This document shows, in pieces, positions 9,511 through 18,834 of a stretch of 55,799 bases of DNA; position 1 is the stretch's first letter, and every line of letters begins with the position of its first letter. The stretch is taken from positions 1-55,799 of the forward strand of contig JAKVCY010000126.1 of assembly GCA_022448425.1 (NCBI GenBank), in the 5' to 3' direction. This stretch comes from Thalassotalea sp. Lineage in GTDB: Bacteria > Pseudomonadota > Gammaproteobacteria > Enterobacterales > Alteromonadaceae. The position numbers and the translations under genes were made by a program. The notes beneath the pieces are model-generated. The model did no database searches. It saw nothing but the letters and a program-made list of their open reading frames with translations, and was not told the DNA's origin.

Positions 9511-11484
9511 TTATGCGCTTAATGATTCCTCAAGCATATTGAGGTAAGGCTGGTAATTTTTCCATTGCAACAACCCCTTATCTGATATCGGTTGTCGCAC
9601 TTGCTGCGCACTCGGAGTGTGAATGTTTCGTTTCGTCTTATAAAACTCAATACATGATTGCTCAAATGGCAGCTGACAGTAATCGAGGATACGTGCGACT
9701 TCAGCCTCGAAGTCGTTAACAAGCTCTTCATGTTGGACACGCAATATTTGCCCTGGGAAAACGTTATCCCAATGAGCCATCAAGCGCTCATAATCTCGAT
9801 AGTATTGCCCAATATCTTTTAGCCCGTAAGAAAAATCTTGTCCCTCACCAAAGAGCTGTTTAAAACCACTAAAGCAGCATGCCATGGGCTCTCGCCTTGC
9901 ATCAATTATTTTGGCGTTAGGTAAAATAAGTTTGATTAGGCCAATATGAATAAAGTTATTCGGCATTTTATCAATGAAGTAGGGCGCGCCGCTGCGATAA
10001 GGCTTGGTATCATTAATATATATATCGCCTAACTGTTTCAGCTGACTGCTAGACAGTTGCGATAAGTTTTTGGGGTACTCTGGCTCGCCATTGGCTATTC
10101 GCCCTCTAAGCTTCAGGGCAATACCCAATATATTGTGTAACTCCCTCGTCCCATCAACGAGTGAGTGAGACGCCAATATTTGCTCTAATAATGTCGAACC
10201 AGCACGGGGCAAACCGACAATAAAAATAGGCTCGCTCGACGAGTTTCCAGATAGCGCTTTTTCTTTAAACAGCTCAGCACTGCTGTACTTAATTTGTTGT
10301 TCAATTAGCGCTGTTGATTTATCAGCGCTATACCCATTAGCAGACTTCTTTAAGTGATTACCTTTGTCATAATATCCGAAAGACTTATCGAACATGTTGC
10401 GATCTTCAAACGCTTTACCCAGTGAAAAATAGATATGGATTTTGTCATCTACGCTGATATTCGGCTGCGATATCAGCCTTTCCATCTGATTAAGTTCTTC
10501 GTCAGTGAACTGGTAAGTTTTAATATTCGCTAAGCTCCAATAAGCGTCACCATGTTCAGAGGTATGAGAATAAGCTTGCTTGTAAGACGCTATTGCTAGC
10601 TCAACATCACCCGAAGTTTTGTAAGCATGGCCTAGTTGAACGTGCACGCCAGCGCGCTCTGGAGAATGGGCGATTATTTCTTTGTAAATGTTTTGCCCCT
10701 CTTCCAATCGACCGAGGTTGATGTAACAGTTTGCCAGCGTCGCTTGGATAGTTATCTTTGTACCAATGGGGGGTGAAAATTGCCTTAAAAAGCCTTCTGC
10801 TTCCTTAGCTGCTTGTTTAAATTTCCCTAAACGATTAAGCAAATTAATATAAAGTGCTTTAGCCTGTTGGTTTCCTGGGTATAGGTTAATACAGCTTTCA
10901 AGTAAAAATTCTGCATCATCGAATACCTTGAGCTTTAGACCAATTTCGGCGAGTAAACACATAGCATCTGGTTGGTGCTTGTTTGTTTGTAGAAACTGAC
11001 GACAGACTTGCTCTGCTTGATACAGCTTCCCCTCGTACATTAAGTCCATCGCGCCCAATACAGGTTTCGGTAACGCTCTTAATAGGCTTAGCTGTTCTGC
11101 AGCCTGAGCATAACTCGCGTGTTGTTTTGCTTTAAACAACTCAACTATTTTCAGCCACGAAGCCACTAGAGCAGGGTTAACTTCAACGGCTTTATGAAAA
11201 GACACCAGTGCATTTTCAATGTCATTTAACGCTAACTGACAATAGCCACGTTCTTGATATGCCCGACCATTGTCAGACTGCGCCTCAAGTAATTCAGTTT
11301 GTACATCAAAAGCCAACTCAAACTTGCTTGTATATCTAAGGGCCACTGCCTTTAAGTAAAGCAACTCAAGCTTTTCTTCGCTCGCTAGATCAGTATCTAG
11401 TAATCGCTGGTTAATTTTAGGAATTGCATTATCGAACTGTCCTGACTGGAGCAGCGACTTAATGTCTTTCAAAGTCTGAGGCAT
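9511..11484 (-). CDS. Tetratricopeptide repeat sulfotransferase
   Basis: This 657-residue protein is a two-part fusion. Residues 1 to about 380 form tandem TPR helices, for example around 70-105 and 245-305. Residues 419-657 form a sulfotransferase domain. The PAPS 5'-phosphosulfate loop is GLPRAGSTLLEQIL (about 424-437), and a later RREPMACCFSGFKQLF fits the 3'-phosphate-binding segment. There is no signal peptide, so it should act in the cytoplasm. It lies downstream of a TonB-dependent receptor on the same strand, separated by a strong hairpin. The acceptor (peptide, glycan or small molecule) is unknown. Confidence 0.88.
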   Translation of the reverse strand: MPQTLKDIKSLLQSGQFDNAIPKINQRLLDTDLASEEKLELLYLKAVALRYTSKFELAFDVQTELLEAQSDNGRAYQERGYCQLALNDIENALVSFHKAVEVNPALVASWLKIVELFKAKQHASYAQAAEQLSLLRALPKPVLGAMDLMYEGKLYQAEQVCRQFLQTNKHQPDAMCLLAEIGLKLKVFDDAEFLLESCINLYPGNQQAKALYINLLNRLGKFKQAAKEAEGFLRQFSPPIGTKITIQATLANCYINLGRLEEGQNIYKEIIAHSPERAGVHVQLGHAYKTSGDVELAIASYKQAYSHTSEHGDAYWSLANIKTYQFTDEELNQMERLISQPNISVDDKIHIYFSLGKAFEDRNMFDKSFGYYDKGNHLKKSANGYSADKSTALIEQQIKYSSAELFKEKALSGNSSSEPIFIVGLPRAGSTLLEQILASHSLVDGTRELHNILGIALKLRGRIANGEPEYPKNLSQLSSSQLKQLGDIYINDTKPYRSGAPYFIDKMPNNFIHIGLIKLILPNAKIIDARREPMACCFSGFKQLFGEGQDFSYGLKDIGQYYRDYERLMAHWDNVFPGQILRVQHEELVNDFEAEVARILDYCQLPFEQSCIEFYKTKRNIHTPSAQQVRQPISDKGLLQWKNYQPYLNMLEESLSA

Positions 11485-11520
11485 TTTTCGTTATCAAAGA
11501 ATTGTTAGAGGTCAAACATA

Positions 11521-11560
11521 AAAGCAAGCTTCCTTAAAATCAATTAAGAAAGCTTGCTTT
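11521..11560. terminator. Long hairpin between receptor and sulfotransferase genes
   Basis: Two 17-base arms (11521-11537 and 11544-11560) pair with one mismatch around a 6-base loop. Read in the direction of the genes, the hairpin follows the TonB receptor stop and is trailed by a short T-rich run. It probably terminates, or partly terminates and stabilises, the receptor mRNA. Confidence 0.6.
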
Positions 11561-11592
11561 ATTTCTATTGAACAGAACCGTCGAACTGACGA

Positions 11593-14268
11593 CTAGAGAT
11601 CGTAAGAGAATCTCACGCCAACTGTTCTCGGTCTATTGGTTACCACTTTAGGTGTAAATTGCTGCTCATCAATATATAGTTCAGCCCTTTCGTCAAAAGC
11701 ATTATCTACATAGAGTTCAGCTCTCCACTCACCATTGGTAAAACCAACGGCTAGATTAGTGATTGAATAGGCATCAGCAACATAGCGACCACCGGCAAAT
11801 GCATTACCATTTCTGTCGGTATACGTGACACCTTGATATTGGCTAGCAGGAATCTCTTCTTCAATCTTTAATCCTGTTCCCGTGCCATATACAAGTTCGT
11901 GTGTATCTTCTGACACGTAAGCATTGGCAAACATACCCGATAAACGCTCTCCGGTATAAGAAACAGAGCCATTTACGTAACCTTCCCAACCATTTTCTAG
12001 CTCATAGTAGTAACGTGCTCTTATGTTCCCTGAAAAGTCTGCAGAGTAAGGAAGTGCACTACCAACAGGAGCTGACAGGTTAGTCATCGTAGGGTTAAGT
12101 TTAGTGATTTCAGTATCTAAAATACTAAATGCACCACTAATGATTAAGTTATCTGTTGCCTGCCATACAAAATCCGCATCAATACCCTTGATTTCTGCCG
12201 TTCCTACATTGTCAGTGAAATAGAAGAATGCAATATTCGTTGGGTCAAAGCGCGAAGTTTGTAAATCGTTAATTTCCGAACTATGCGCGGTTGCATTGAA
12301 ACGAAGCGATCGGTCGAAGAAATCGCCTTTCATACCCACTTCGTAGTTTTCCAGCTCATCAGTTAATGAATATACAGGGATACGGTAACCTTCAAAAGCC
12401 GAGCCCGCAGTTTGATTACTCGCTAACTGTCCACCAGTTCGCGCTGTAACAGGCGGTCTAAATCCTTCTGAATAGTTGGCGAAGAACATGACGTTCTCCA
12501 TTGCTTGCCAATTAACTGAGTACCTAAAGATAACGTCATCAACTTTGAGAACACCATCCGAATCCAGTAGGTCGTTCTCTAACTGGCCTGAGGCAATAGC
12601 ATCGAGAATTGCCTGACCTTCGTCAGCACCAAAGTAATCAAGAATATCCTGATCTGTGCCACCTAACGCTCGAATACGCTTAGTCACACCACCATCATTC
12701 TGTGAGGTTGTTGCGCCAGTGAAAATGTCCTCAATTTCATACCAACGTGCGCCAATGCTTGCAGTAACAGTGTCGGCTAAGTCGTATTCGAATTGGCCAA
12801 ATACCGCTATTTGGTTAATTTCGTGGGTAATGTCGTTAACGAAGCTGGTTTCTTTCGCAAATGGTTCACCACCATTATTCGTACCTTCACCTGTAACCGT
12901 TACACCGTCGGCGCCCCAAACACCATCAGGGAACTTACCTGAAGAACCAAGTTGAAATTCACCTACGGTGCCAAGTTCCTGCTCATCGTAATAAATACCA
13001 GCGGTAACTCGCCATGGGTTCTCTGCTGAAGTATTGAAGCGAAGTTCCTGTGTAAAGCGCGTTACATCAGTGTCTTCTTTATAATAACCGGTTGGGTCAT
13101 AACACTGCTGTTCTTCAGGTGCAGCCGCGTAACTACATGTATAGTAAGTAGCGAAAACACCACCGTTTGTGTAACCAGTGTAGTCAACCGTTGCATCAAT
13201 CTCACGATCTAAATAACCGCCTGCATAGACAATGTCTAATTGTGCTAAACGACCTTCTAGCGTCCAAGTAGTTAAACCAAATGTGTCTTCATTTTTTTCT
13301 GGTACAAAGCGGCTTGTACTCTCTTGATCGTCATACGATGGGTCGTATGCAAACACACCTTCTGTTTCAAGGGTTTGTGCCGTGTGCTGAACAAGGAAGC
13401 TCCACTCATCATTGATCAAATAAGATAAACCAAAACGTGCACCAGCGTAGGTTGCACTATTAAAGTCATCTTCAACGATGTCTGAGTTACTTGGCACTAC
13501 TGAAGGCGTATTTTCAGGGTCAGCTAACTTCCCCCAGTCTGGTGCAATACGGTCTAAATGAACCGGGCTACCGATATAACCACCTTCATCAGGCTTGTTT
13601 TCAACGTTATCAATCCAACCACCCTGATGGTCAGAATAAGCAGCTACACGGAAGGCCCAATCGTCAGAGATGGGTAAGTTAAAATAGCCTTCAACAGCGT
13701 TACTTAAGTCACCACCATTGGTAAAACCAGTGTTAAGGTCAAAACCCGCTTCCACATCATCATGGTTAGGTTTCTTAGAGATAATTCGAACGGTACCAGC
13801 CTGGGAGCTAGCACCAAAAAGTGTACCTTGTGGGCCAGGTAGTACTTCCACTCGTTCTATATCAGTCGCATAAACATCTAAGTTACGTCCTTGCATTGAT
13901 ACAGGCTGCTCATCTAAATAAATCGCTACTGATGGTTGAAGTGCTTGTACTGAAGACACCGCAATACCAGTTTGAGTGGTTGCGGCACCTCTAATGTATA
14001 CCTCGTTTTGACCAGGGCCGGTCCCCTGAAAAACAACATTAGGTAAAAATTCTACGTAATCTTGAAAGTTATCGATACCTAGATTATCCATTGCGTCGCC
14101 ACTTAAGGCTGACACAGCAACAGGCACTTCTTGAATACTTTGAGATCGTTTGGTTGCGGTTACTTCTATTGTTTCAATTTCGTTTGAACTTCCTGCCAAG
14201 GCAGGGAGTGCTATGCTCCCCCCTAACGCAGATACTATTGCACTAGCTAAGAGCTTACGCTGAAACAT
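11593..14268 (-). CDS. TonB-dependent outer-membrane receptor
   Basis: This 891-residue receptor has a signal peptide ending around ALPALAG, a TonB box region (IETIEVTATKRSQSIQEVP), a plug domain up to about residue 170 (YLDEQPVSMQGRN and VLPGPQGTLFGASSQAGTVR) and a large barrel ending in RTVGVRFSYDL. The style is that of large marine TonB receptors rather than classical siderophore receptors. It is divergent from a BetT-type carrier with about 180 bases between starts, and paired with a TPR-sulfotransferase. The substrate cannot be assigned; no Fur box was seen upstream. Confidence 0.92.
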   Translation of the reverse strand: MFQRKLLASAIVSALGGSIALPALAGSSNEIETIEVTATKRSQSIQEVPVAVSALSGDAMDNLGIDNFQDYVEFLPNVVFQGTGPGQNEVYIRGAATTQTGIAVSSVQALQPSVAIYLDEQPVSMQGRNLDVYATDIERVEVLPGPQGTLFGASSQAGTVRIISKKPNHDDVEAGFDLNTGFTNGGDLSNAVEGYFNLPISDDWAFRVAAYSDHQGGWIDNVENKPDEGGYIGSPVHLDRIAPDWGKLADPENTPSVVPSNSDIVEDDFNSATYAGARFGLSYLINDEWSFLVQHTAQTLETEGVFAYDPSYDDQESTSRFVPEKNEDTFGLTTWTLEGRLAQLDIVYAGGYLDREIDATVDYTGYTNGGVFATYYTCSYAAAPEEQQCYDPTGYYKEDTDVTRFTQELRFNTSAENPWRVTAGIYYDEQELGTVGEFQLGSSGKFPDGVWGADGVTVTGEGTNNGGEPFAKETSFVNDITHEINQIAVFGQFEYDLADTVTASIGARWYEIEDIFTGATTSQNDGGVTKRIRALGGTDQDILDYFGADEGQAILDAIASGQLENDLLDSDGVLKVDDVIFRYSVNWQAMENVMFFANYSEGFRPPVTARTGGQLASNQTAGSAFEGYRIPVYSLTDELENYEVGMKGDFFDRSLRFNATAHSSEINDLQTSRFDPTNIAFFYFTDNVGTAEIKGIDADFVWQATDNLIISGAFSILDTEITKLNPTMTNLSAPVGSALPYSADFSGNIRARYYYELENGWEGYVNGSVSYTGERLSGMFANAYVSEDTHELVYGTGTGLKIEEEIPASQYQGVTYTDRNGNAFAGGRYVADAYSITNLAVGFTNGEWRAELYVDNAFDERAELYIDEQQFTPKVVTNRPRTVGVRFSYDL

Positions 14269-14451
14269 ATATCTCCCTTGAATATTTATAATTGAATATA
14301 ATTTTTATTAGAGCTCAAATTATTCTAGCACAAATAAAAACCACTTATAAGCACAGTACTTATTATGATAGCATTTAGATAATTCAGGGCTTCAATAAAC
14401 TTGAAGCTTTATTTACTATTTAGACTTATTATTAGAGTTAAAACATTAAAG

Positions 14452-16398
14452 ATGAATTTATCATTACATCAGGTCAATAAACCTGTCTTCATTCCCTCAA
14501 TAATTGCTATATTTTCACTACTCATCTTTACATTTATCTCACCCAGATTTGCTGCATCATCGTTTAGCACTATTCAAGCTGCGATTACCGTCAATGGCGG
14601 TTGGTTTTATGTTTTAGCAATCGCAATAATTTTAGGCTTTGTCGTTTATTTAGGCCTATCTAGATTTGGTTCGATTAAGCTAGGCCCTGACCATTCTACC
14701 CCCGACTATTCAACGACAACTTGGCTATCCATGTTATTTGCTGCAGGCATGGGAATAGGACTAATGTTCTTTGGTGTTGCGGAGCCTGTTATGCATTACT
14801 TAGCACCTCCAACCGCAGAGAAAGGCTCACTAGAAGCTATTAAAGAAGCCATGAAGGTAACCTTTTTTCACTGGGGGCTTCACGCATGGGCTATTTACGC
14901 TATTGTCGCATTGATATTGGCTTATTTTAGTTATCGACAAGGTTTACCTTTAACGCTGAGATCTGCTTTGCATCCTATTATTGGGGACCGCATTTACGGC
15001 TGGCCTGGGCACTTAGTTGATATTTTCGCGGTTGTAGGTACTGTTTTTGGTGTAGCAACCTCGCTAGGCCTCGGCGCATCTCAAGTCAACGCTGGCTTAA
15101 ATTACCTATTCAGTATCGAAGTTAGTCAGTCTAATCAGCTGTTGATAATGCTTGGCATAACCTTTGTTGCATCTATATCGGTAGCGACAGGATTGGATAA
15201 GGGGATCAAAATCCTGTCAGAAATTAATATGGGTTTAGCGGTGCTACTCATGTTGCTAATTTTTATCGTTGGCCCAACAGTCTTCCTGCTACAAGCCTAC
15301 ATTCAAAATATTGGCGGGTACTTGTCCGATATTGTATCTAACACATTCAACCTTTTTGCCTACGAGAAAAAGAGCTGGATCGGCGGCTGGACGATATTTT
15401 ATTGGGGATGGTGGCTTGCATGGGCACCTTTTGTCGGCTTGTTTATCGCTAAAATATCAAAAGGCCGAACCATTAGAGAATTTATCATAGGTGTTTTATT
15501 AGTACCCACTGCATTCACGCTACTGTGGATGACTATTCTAGGTAACTCTGCACTCTATCAAATTACAGAGTTAGGGTTCAACAGGTTGGGGGAGATGGTT
15601 AACAGCAATGTTGCCGTTGGCTTGTTCGTCTTTTTAGAATCTTTACCTTGGTCGACTGCCTTAACTGCGCTATCTATTGTCATGATCATCATTTTCTTCG
15701 TAACATCTTGCGACTCGGGTGCGATAGTCATTGACATGCTTAGCTCTAAAGGAAGAGACGACACACCTGTTTGGCAAAGATTGTTTTGGGCAATATGTGT
15801 AGGCGTCGTTGCCGCTATGCTAACACTCGTCGGCGGCCTTGAAGCACTTCAAACAATGACTATCGCAAGTGCACTCCCCTTCAGTCTAGTATTGCTGACT
15901 GCCTGCTATGGGCTTGGTAAAGCACTTCAAGTTGAATCGGCTAAGCAGGCTAGCCTGTCGCTTATCTCTACCTCTTCCAACATACAAAATGGTGAAAACA
16001 ATTGGGAAGAGCGATTGGAAAACATTTTGTCGACGCCAGACAAAAACAATGTCGATAGATTTATTCGTACGACAGTTATGAGTGCGTTTGAAAAAATACA
16101 AAAACAACTCAGCAGAAATGATATTGAAGCACAGATTTCTAAAGAGGGTGCTGGCATCACACTTTATGTGAAACATGGTGAAGAGCAAGACTATAGTTAC
16201 AGCGTTCACAAGAAAAAACATTATCAGCCAGATTTTAGTAGCGATGACGATGACGACGTTTACTACCGAGCAGAAGTTCATTTAGTTGAAGGTGGCCAAG
16301 ATTATGACATCATGGGCTGGTCTGAACAGGCAGTAATCAACGATGTTATCGACCAATATGAAAAGCATCTGCACTTCTTACACTTGCTGAGAGACTAA
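14452..16398 (+). CDS. betT: BCCT family choline transporter, BetT type
   Basis: This carrier of about 648 residues has 12 predicted membrane helices and the full BCCT signature (GWWLAWAPFVGLFIAKISKG). A hydrophilic C-terminal domain of about 130 residues ends in QAVINDVIDQYEKHLHFLHLL. That C-terminal ending is characteristic of BetT choline carriers, in which the tail tunes activity to osmolarity. The ATG at 14452 is preferred; a TTG 51 bases upstream only adds a short leader. It lies about 5 kb from betIBA, so choline is the best guess, with betaine possible. Confidence 0.87.
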   Translation: MNLSLHQVNKPVFIPSIIAIFSLLIFTFISPRFAASSFSTIQAAITVNGGWFYVLAIAIILGFVVYLGLSRFGSIKLGPDHSTPDYSTTTWLSMLFAAGMGIGLMFFGVAEPVMHYLAPPTAEKGSLEAIKEAMKVTFFHWGLHAWAIYAIVALILAYFSYRQGLPLTLRSALHPIIGDRIYGWPGHLVDIFAVVGTVFGVATSLGLGASQVNAGLNYLFSIEVSQSNQLLIMLGITFVASISVATGLDKGIKILSEINMGLAVLLMLLIFIVGPTVFLLQAYIQNIGGYLSDIVSNTFNLFAYEKKSWIGGWTIFYWGWWLAWAPFVGLFIAKISKGRTIREFIIGVLLVPTAFTLLWMTILGNSALYQITELGFNRLGEMVNSNVAVGLFVFLESLPWSTALTALSIVMIIIFFVTSCDSGAIVIDMLSSKGRDDTPVWQRLFWAICVGVVAAMLTLVGGLEALQTMTIASALPFSLVLLTACYGLGKALQVESAKQASLSLISTSSNIQNGENNWEERLENILSTPDKNNVDRFIRTTVMSAFEKIQKQLSRNDIEAQISKEGAGITLYVKHGEEQDYSYSVHKKKHYQPDFSSDDDDDVYYRAEVHLVEGGQDYDIMGWSEQAVINDVIDQYEKHLHFLHLLRD

Positions 16399-16434
16399 TA
16401 TAAAACCTTGAGTCAATATCGCTTGGTTAAATGT

Positions 16435-16776
16435 ATGCTGAATAGAATTTGTTTAATTTTGTGTTTAATAGCTTTTGACGCTGCCGCGCATGTCGGTGGT
16501 GAACTGGATGTCAGCGTTTTACAGCGAGGGATTGTAACCGTACAAAATACACTGACCACGCCGATAAAGTGCCGGTTGATGGCTAGAGGGGATATGATCT
16601 GGTTTGAAATAGATGGTAGGCGTAGTTACACCAGCAAAACAATGAAAACCAAAGTTAAGTTTCACGAGCTTTCGCTGTTTTGCCAAAAAATAGACAAAGC
16701 CACTAAAACGAAACCTTGGCGGATTGATGCTTACCAATCTAAGCCTCACCGGCTACATACTGTTTTTCAGCTATAG
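16435..16776 (+). CDS. Small secreted protein with two-cysteine module
   Basis: This protein of about 113 residues has a signal peptide ending near DAAAH and a mature part of about 90 residues with two cysteines 37 residues apart. The ATG at 16435 gives a proper signal peptide; a TTG at 16408 is less likely. It follows the BetT-type gene by 36 bases. It shares the LTT-x3-Cys start, an internal Phe and Cys spacing with the small protein at 20720-21037, so the two look like distant paralogues. No known domain is recognised. Confidence 0.6.
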   Translation: MLNRICLILCLIAFDAAAHVGGELDVSVLQRGIVTVQNTLTTPIKCRLMARGDMIWFEIDGRRSYTSKTMKTKVKFHELSLFCQKIDKATKTKPWRIDAYQSKPHRLHTVFQL

Positions 16777-16805
16777 ACCATGTGAGTACTTACAGATTAA
16801 GTAAC

Positions 16806-16833
16806 CCAAACACTAAGTAACATTAGTGTTTGG
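16806..16833. repeat. Perfect inverted repeat, hairpin 1 of 2
   Basis: An 11-base perfect stem (CCAAACACTAA and its complement) with a 6-base loop lies between convergent genes. It lacks a clear T-tract and probably acts as a transcription barrier. Confidence 0.6.
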
Positions 16834-16845
16834 CTGCTAATGGGC

Positions 16846-16876
16846 CTTAGCTTCAATTCAACAAATTGAAGCTAAG
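16846..16876. repeat. Perfect inverted repeat, hairpin 2 of 2
   Basis: A 13-base perfect stem (CTTAGCTTCAATT and its complement) with a 5-base loop lies just past the coiled-coil gene stop. Together with hairpin 1 it likely ends transcription from both sides, although no T-tract follows either stem. Confidence 0.6.
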
Positions 16877-16883
16877 CGTGGAG

Positions 16884-18683
16884 TTAAGATTGTTGGCTTT
16901 GCTCTAGCTGCTTTTGCGCATATTCGAAACGTAAGCGATATTCCCGCAACTTATCTTCCAACTCACTCACTTCTTCTTCAAGCTTGGTATTGAGCGCCAT
17001 GTTCTCATCACGCAAATACTTGATAGTCTCACGTGTATTATTGTTGTCTTGCTCAAACTTATCTTTCGCAGATTGAAGACGCTGCTCTGCTCGTTGTTCA
17101 GCGTCTTTCGCTTGGCTTAAGTCCTGGCTTAATTTTTCTAAGGCAGCCGTTTGCTTCGCTTGCATATCAGCATCTTCGGCACGCGCAGCTTCAAGCTGTT
17201 CAACTTGTGTCGTCAGGGCAGTAATTTGATCGGTAAAATGCGCTTCGCCAGCAGCAAGCTTCTCCGTTAACGACTCAATTTCAGCTTTGTCTTGCTCATT
17301 TTTTGTCGTCAGCTTGCTCACCTGCTCTGATAACTTTTCTGCTTTTGACGTCGACTCAGTCAGTTGCGCCGTTAGCTGATTAATTTTATCAGCCAATTCT
17401 GCACTTGCTGCTTTCTCTTTACCGTGCTCGGCTTGAAGCTCAGCATTCTTCTGCTGTTGCGCTTCCATATCGGTTTTGAATGTAGCCGCAGATTCTTTGA
17501 GCTTCAAAGTGAGTTCTTCGATACTCGCTTGTGCGTTCTTATCTTTTTCCGACGCTTCTTGCTTTGTGTTATCAAGTAAGGTTGTCAGCGCTGATAGTTT
17601 CTCTGCCGCCTCGGTAAGCTGCACAGCTTTTTCTTTTTCAGCCGAAGTTAGTGCGGTTATCTGCTGCTCTTTATTGGCAAGTTCATCGGTCAACGACGAC
17701 AAGCTTTGTTCGTTCGTTTCTAATTGATGTTCCAATGACGTCAGCTTAAATTCAGCGTCTGTGCCTGCTTGCTCTGCTTCTGACGTAATCTTGGTTAAAT
17801 CGCCAGCAAGCTTTTCATTTTGGGCATTAGCTTCAGTTAACGCTGATGTTGCTTCAGAAAGGCTAGCCGTCAATTCATCATTGCGACTTGTTAACGATGA
17901 TATTTCGGCGTCTTGCGCCGCTTTTTGCTCTGAGTGGGTTTTCTGAACTTCTGCTAAAGATACCTCGGCTTCCTGTACCTGTTCATTCAGCTGGGTTTCC
18001 AATTGCGTCAGCTTTTCTTTCGCTTTTAATAACTCCTGATCGCTTTGCTCTTTGCTCTTTCCCTGCTGAGATTGCGTATGTTCGAGCGCACTTGCCACTT
18101 CATTTAGTTTGGTATTCAGTTCAGAGATTTGCTGATTTTGCACCTCAAGTGTCGCGGTTTTAGCTTTATCCGCTTTTAGTAGGTTTTGCTCATTGGCCGC
18201 TAATGCTTCTTTTTCTTTTAGAAACTGTGCTGCGTTATCTGTTGCCGCAGCCAGTTGTTCACTGGCGCTCTGTTGCGCTTGCGTAAGCTCAGCTAATTGA
18301 GTCTCCAATGAAGCTATTCGCTCAATCTTTTCTGACAGGGTTTGCTCACTATCGGAGAGCGTCTCTTTGTTTTGACTTTTAAGTTGGGTTAATTCTTTTT
18401 TACTGTGCCCAAGTTTTTGCTGCAGCTCATCAATCTGTTTGCTACTGCTTGCTTGTTGCGTAGTCATTGATGATTTTACTTGTGAAAGCTCGTCATTTAA
18501 TGCTTTTTGTTCAGCGACTAACTCTTGAAAATGAGCATGCTGCTCGATGTCTTCAATAGATGGTGACGTGTCAGCCGAAGCAAGAATATCTGCCATTCTC
18601 TCTTCAACCTGAATGTAAATTTCGCTGGCTAAACTCTGTATCTGCTCTTCCAGCTCCTTGGAAAGCTTGCTTTTATCGGCCAT
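16884..18683 (-). CDS. Long coiled-coil protein of unknown function
   Basis: This 599-residue protein is almost entirely heptad-repeat coiled coil, rich in Glu, Gln, Lys, Ala, Ser and Thr. A short N-terminal segment mentions no coil (about residues 1-50, including IYIQVEERMADILAS), and a conserved-looking C-terminal tail (LREYRLRFEYAQKQLEQ) follows. There is no signal peptide, membrane helix or nucleotide-binding motif, which argues against an SMC or Rad50 protein. It is likely cytoplasmic and perhaps structural. It sits downstream of sapC with a terminator between them. The function is unknown. Confidence 0.75.
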   Translation of the reverse strand: MADKSKLSKELEEQIQSLASEIYIQVEERMADILASADTSPSIEDIEQHAHFQELVAEQKALNDELSQVKSSMTTQQASSSKQIDELQQKLGHSKKELTQLKSQNKETLSDSEQTLSEKIERIASLETQLAELTQAQQSASEQLAAATDNAAQFLKEKEALAANEQNLLKADKAKTATLEVQNQQISELNTKLNEVASALEHTQSQQGKSKEQSDQELLKAKEKLTQLETQLNEQVQEAEVSLAEVQKTHSEQKAAQDAEISSLTSRNDELTASLSEATSALTEANAQNEKLAGDLTKITSEAEQAGTDAEFKLTSLEHQLETNEQSLSSLTDELANKEQQITALTSAEKEKAVQLTEAAEKLSALTTLLDNTKQEASEKDKNAQASIEELTLKLKESAATFKTDMEAQQQKNAELQAEHGKEKAASAELADKINQLTAQLTESTSKAEKLSEQVSKLTTKNEQDKAEIESLTEKLAAGEAHFTDQITALTTQVEQLEAARAEDADMQAKQTAALEKLSQDLSQAKDAEQRAEQRLQSAKDKFEQDNNNTRETIKYLRDENMALNTKLEEEVSELEDKLREYRLRFEYAQKQLEQSQQS

Positions 18684-18790
18684 TGTATCCTCCTTATCAA
18701 CTGCATAACTTCGTTAGCGATTGACGATAAGCTAACATAGCTTGAAGAAGTTGTTAACTTTTTGTCAAACATAGATTTATAGGCAAAGAA

Positions 18791-18811
18791 AAAGGGGCGC
18801 TAGGCCCCTTT
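18791..18811. terminator. Intrinsic terminator after sapC
   Basis: An AAAGGGGC / GCCCCTTT stem of 8 pairs around a 5-base loop is flanked by A-rich and T-rich runs. It lies 24 bases downstream of the sapC stop and ends in a T-rich tract on the minus strand. Confidence 0.85.
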
Positions 18812-18834
18812 CTTTTAAGCGAAAATTGCTTGAT

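Noticed and set aside
12656..12955. Open frame opposite the TonB-dependent receptor gene
   Set aside because: It lies wholly inside the receptor gene on the other strand, has no ribosome site and no recognisable domain; the receptor frame has clear family motifs.
15886..16281. 131-codon minus-strand frame inside betT
   Set aside because: It is antisense to the C-terminal domain of the BetT-type carrier, whose ending is family-typical.
17476..18163. Plus-strand open frames opposite the coiled-coil gene
   Set aside because: They mirror the low-complexity Glu/Gln/Ala codons of the coiled-coil gene and give Ser/Cys-rich nonsense proteins.
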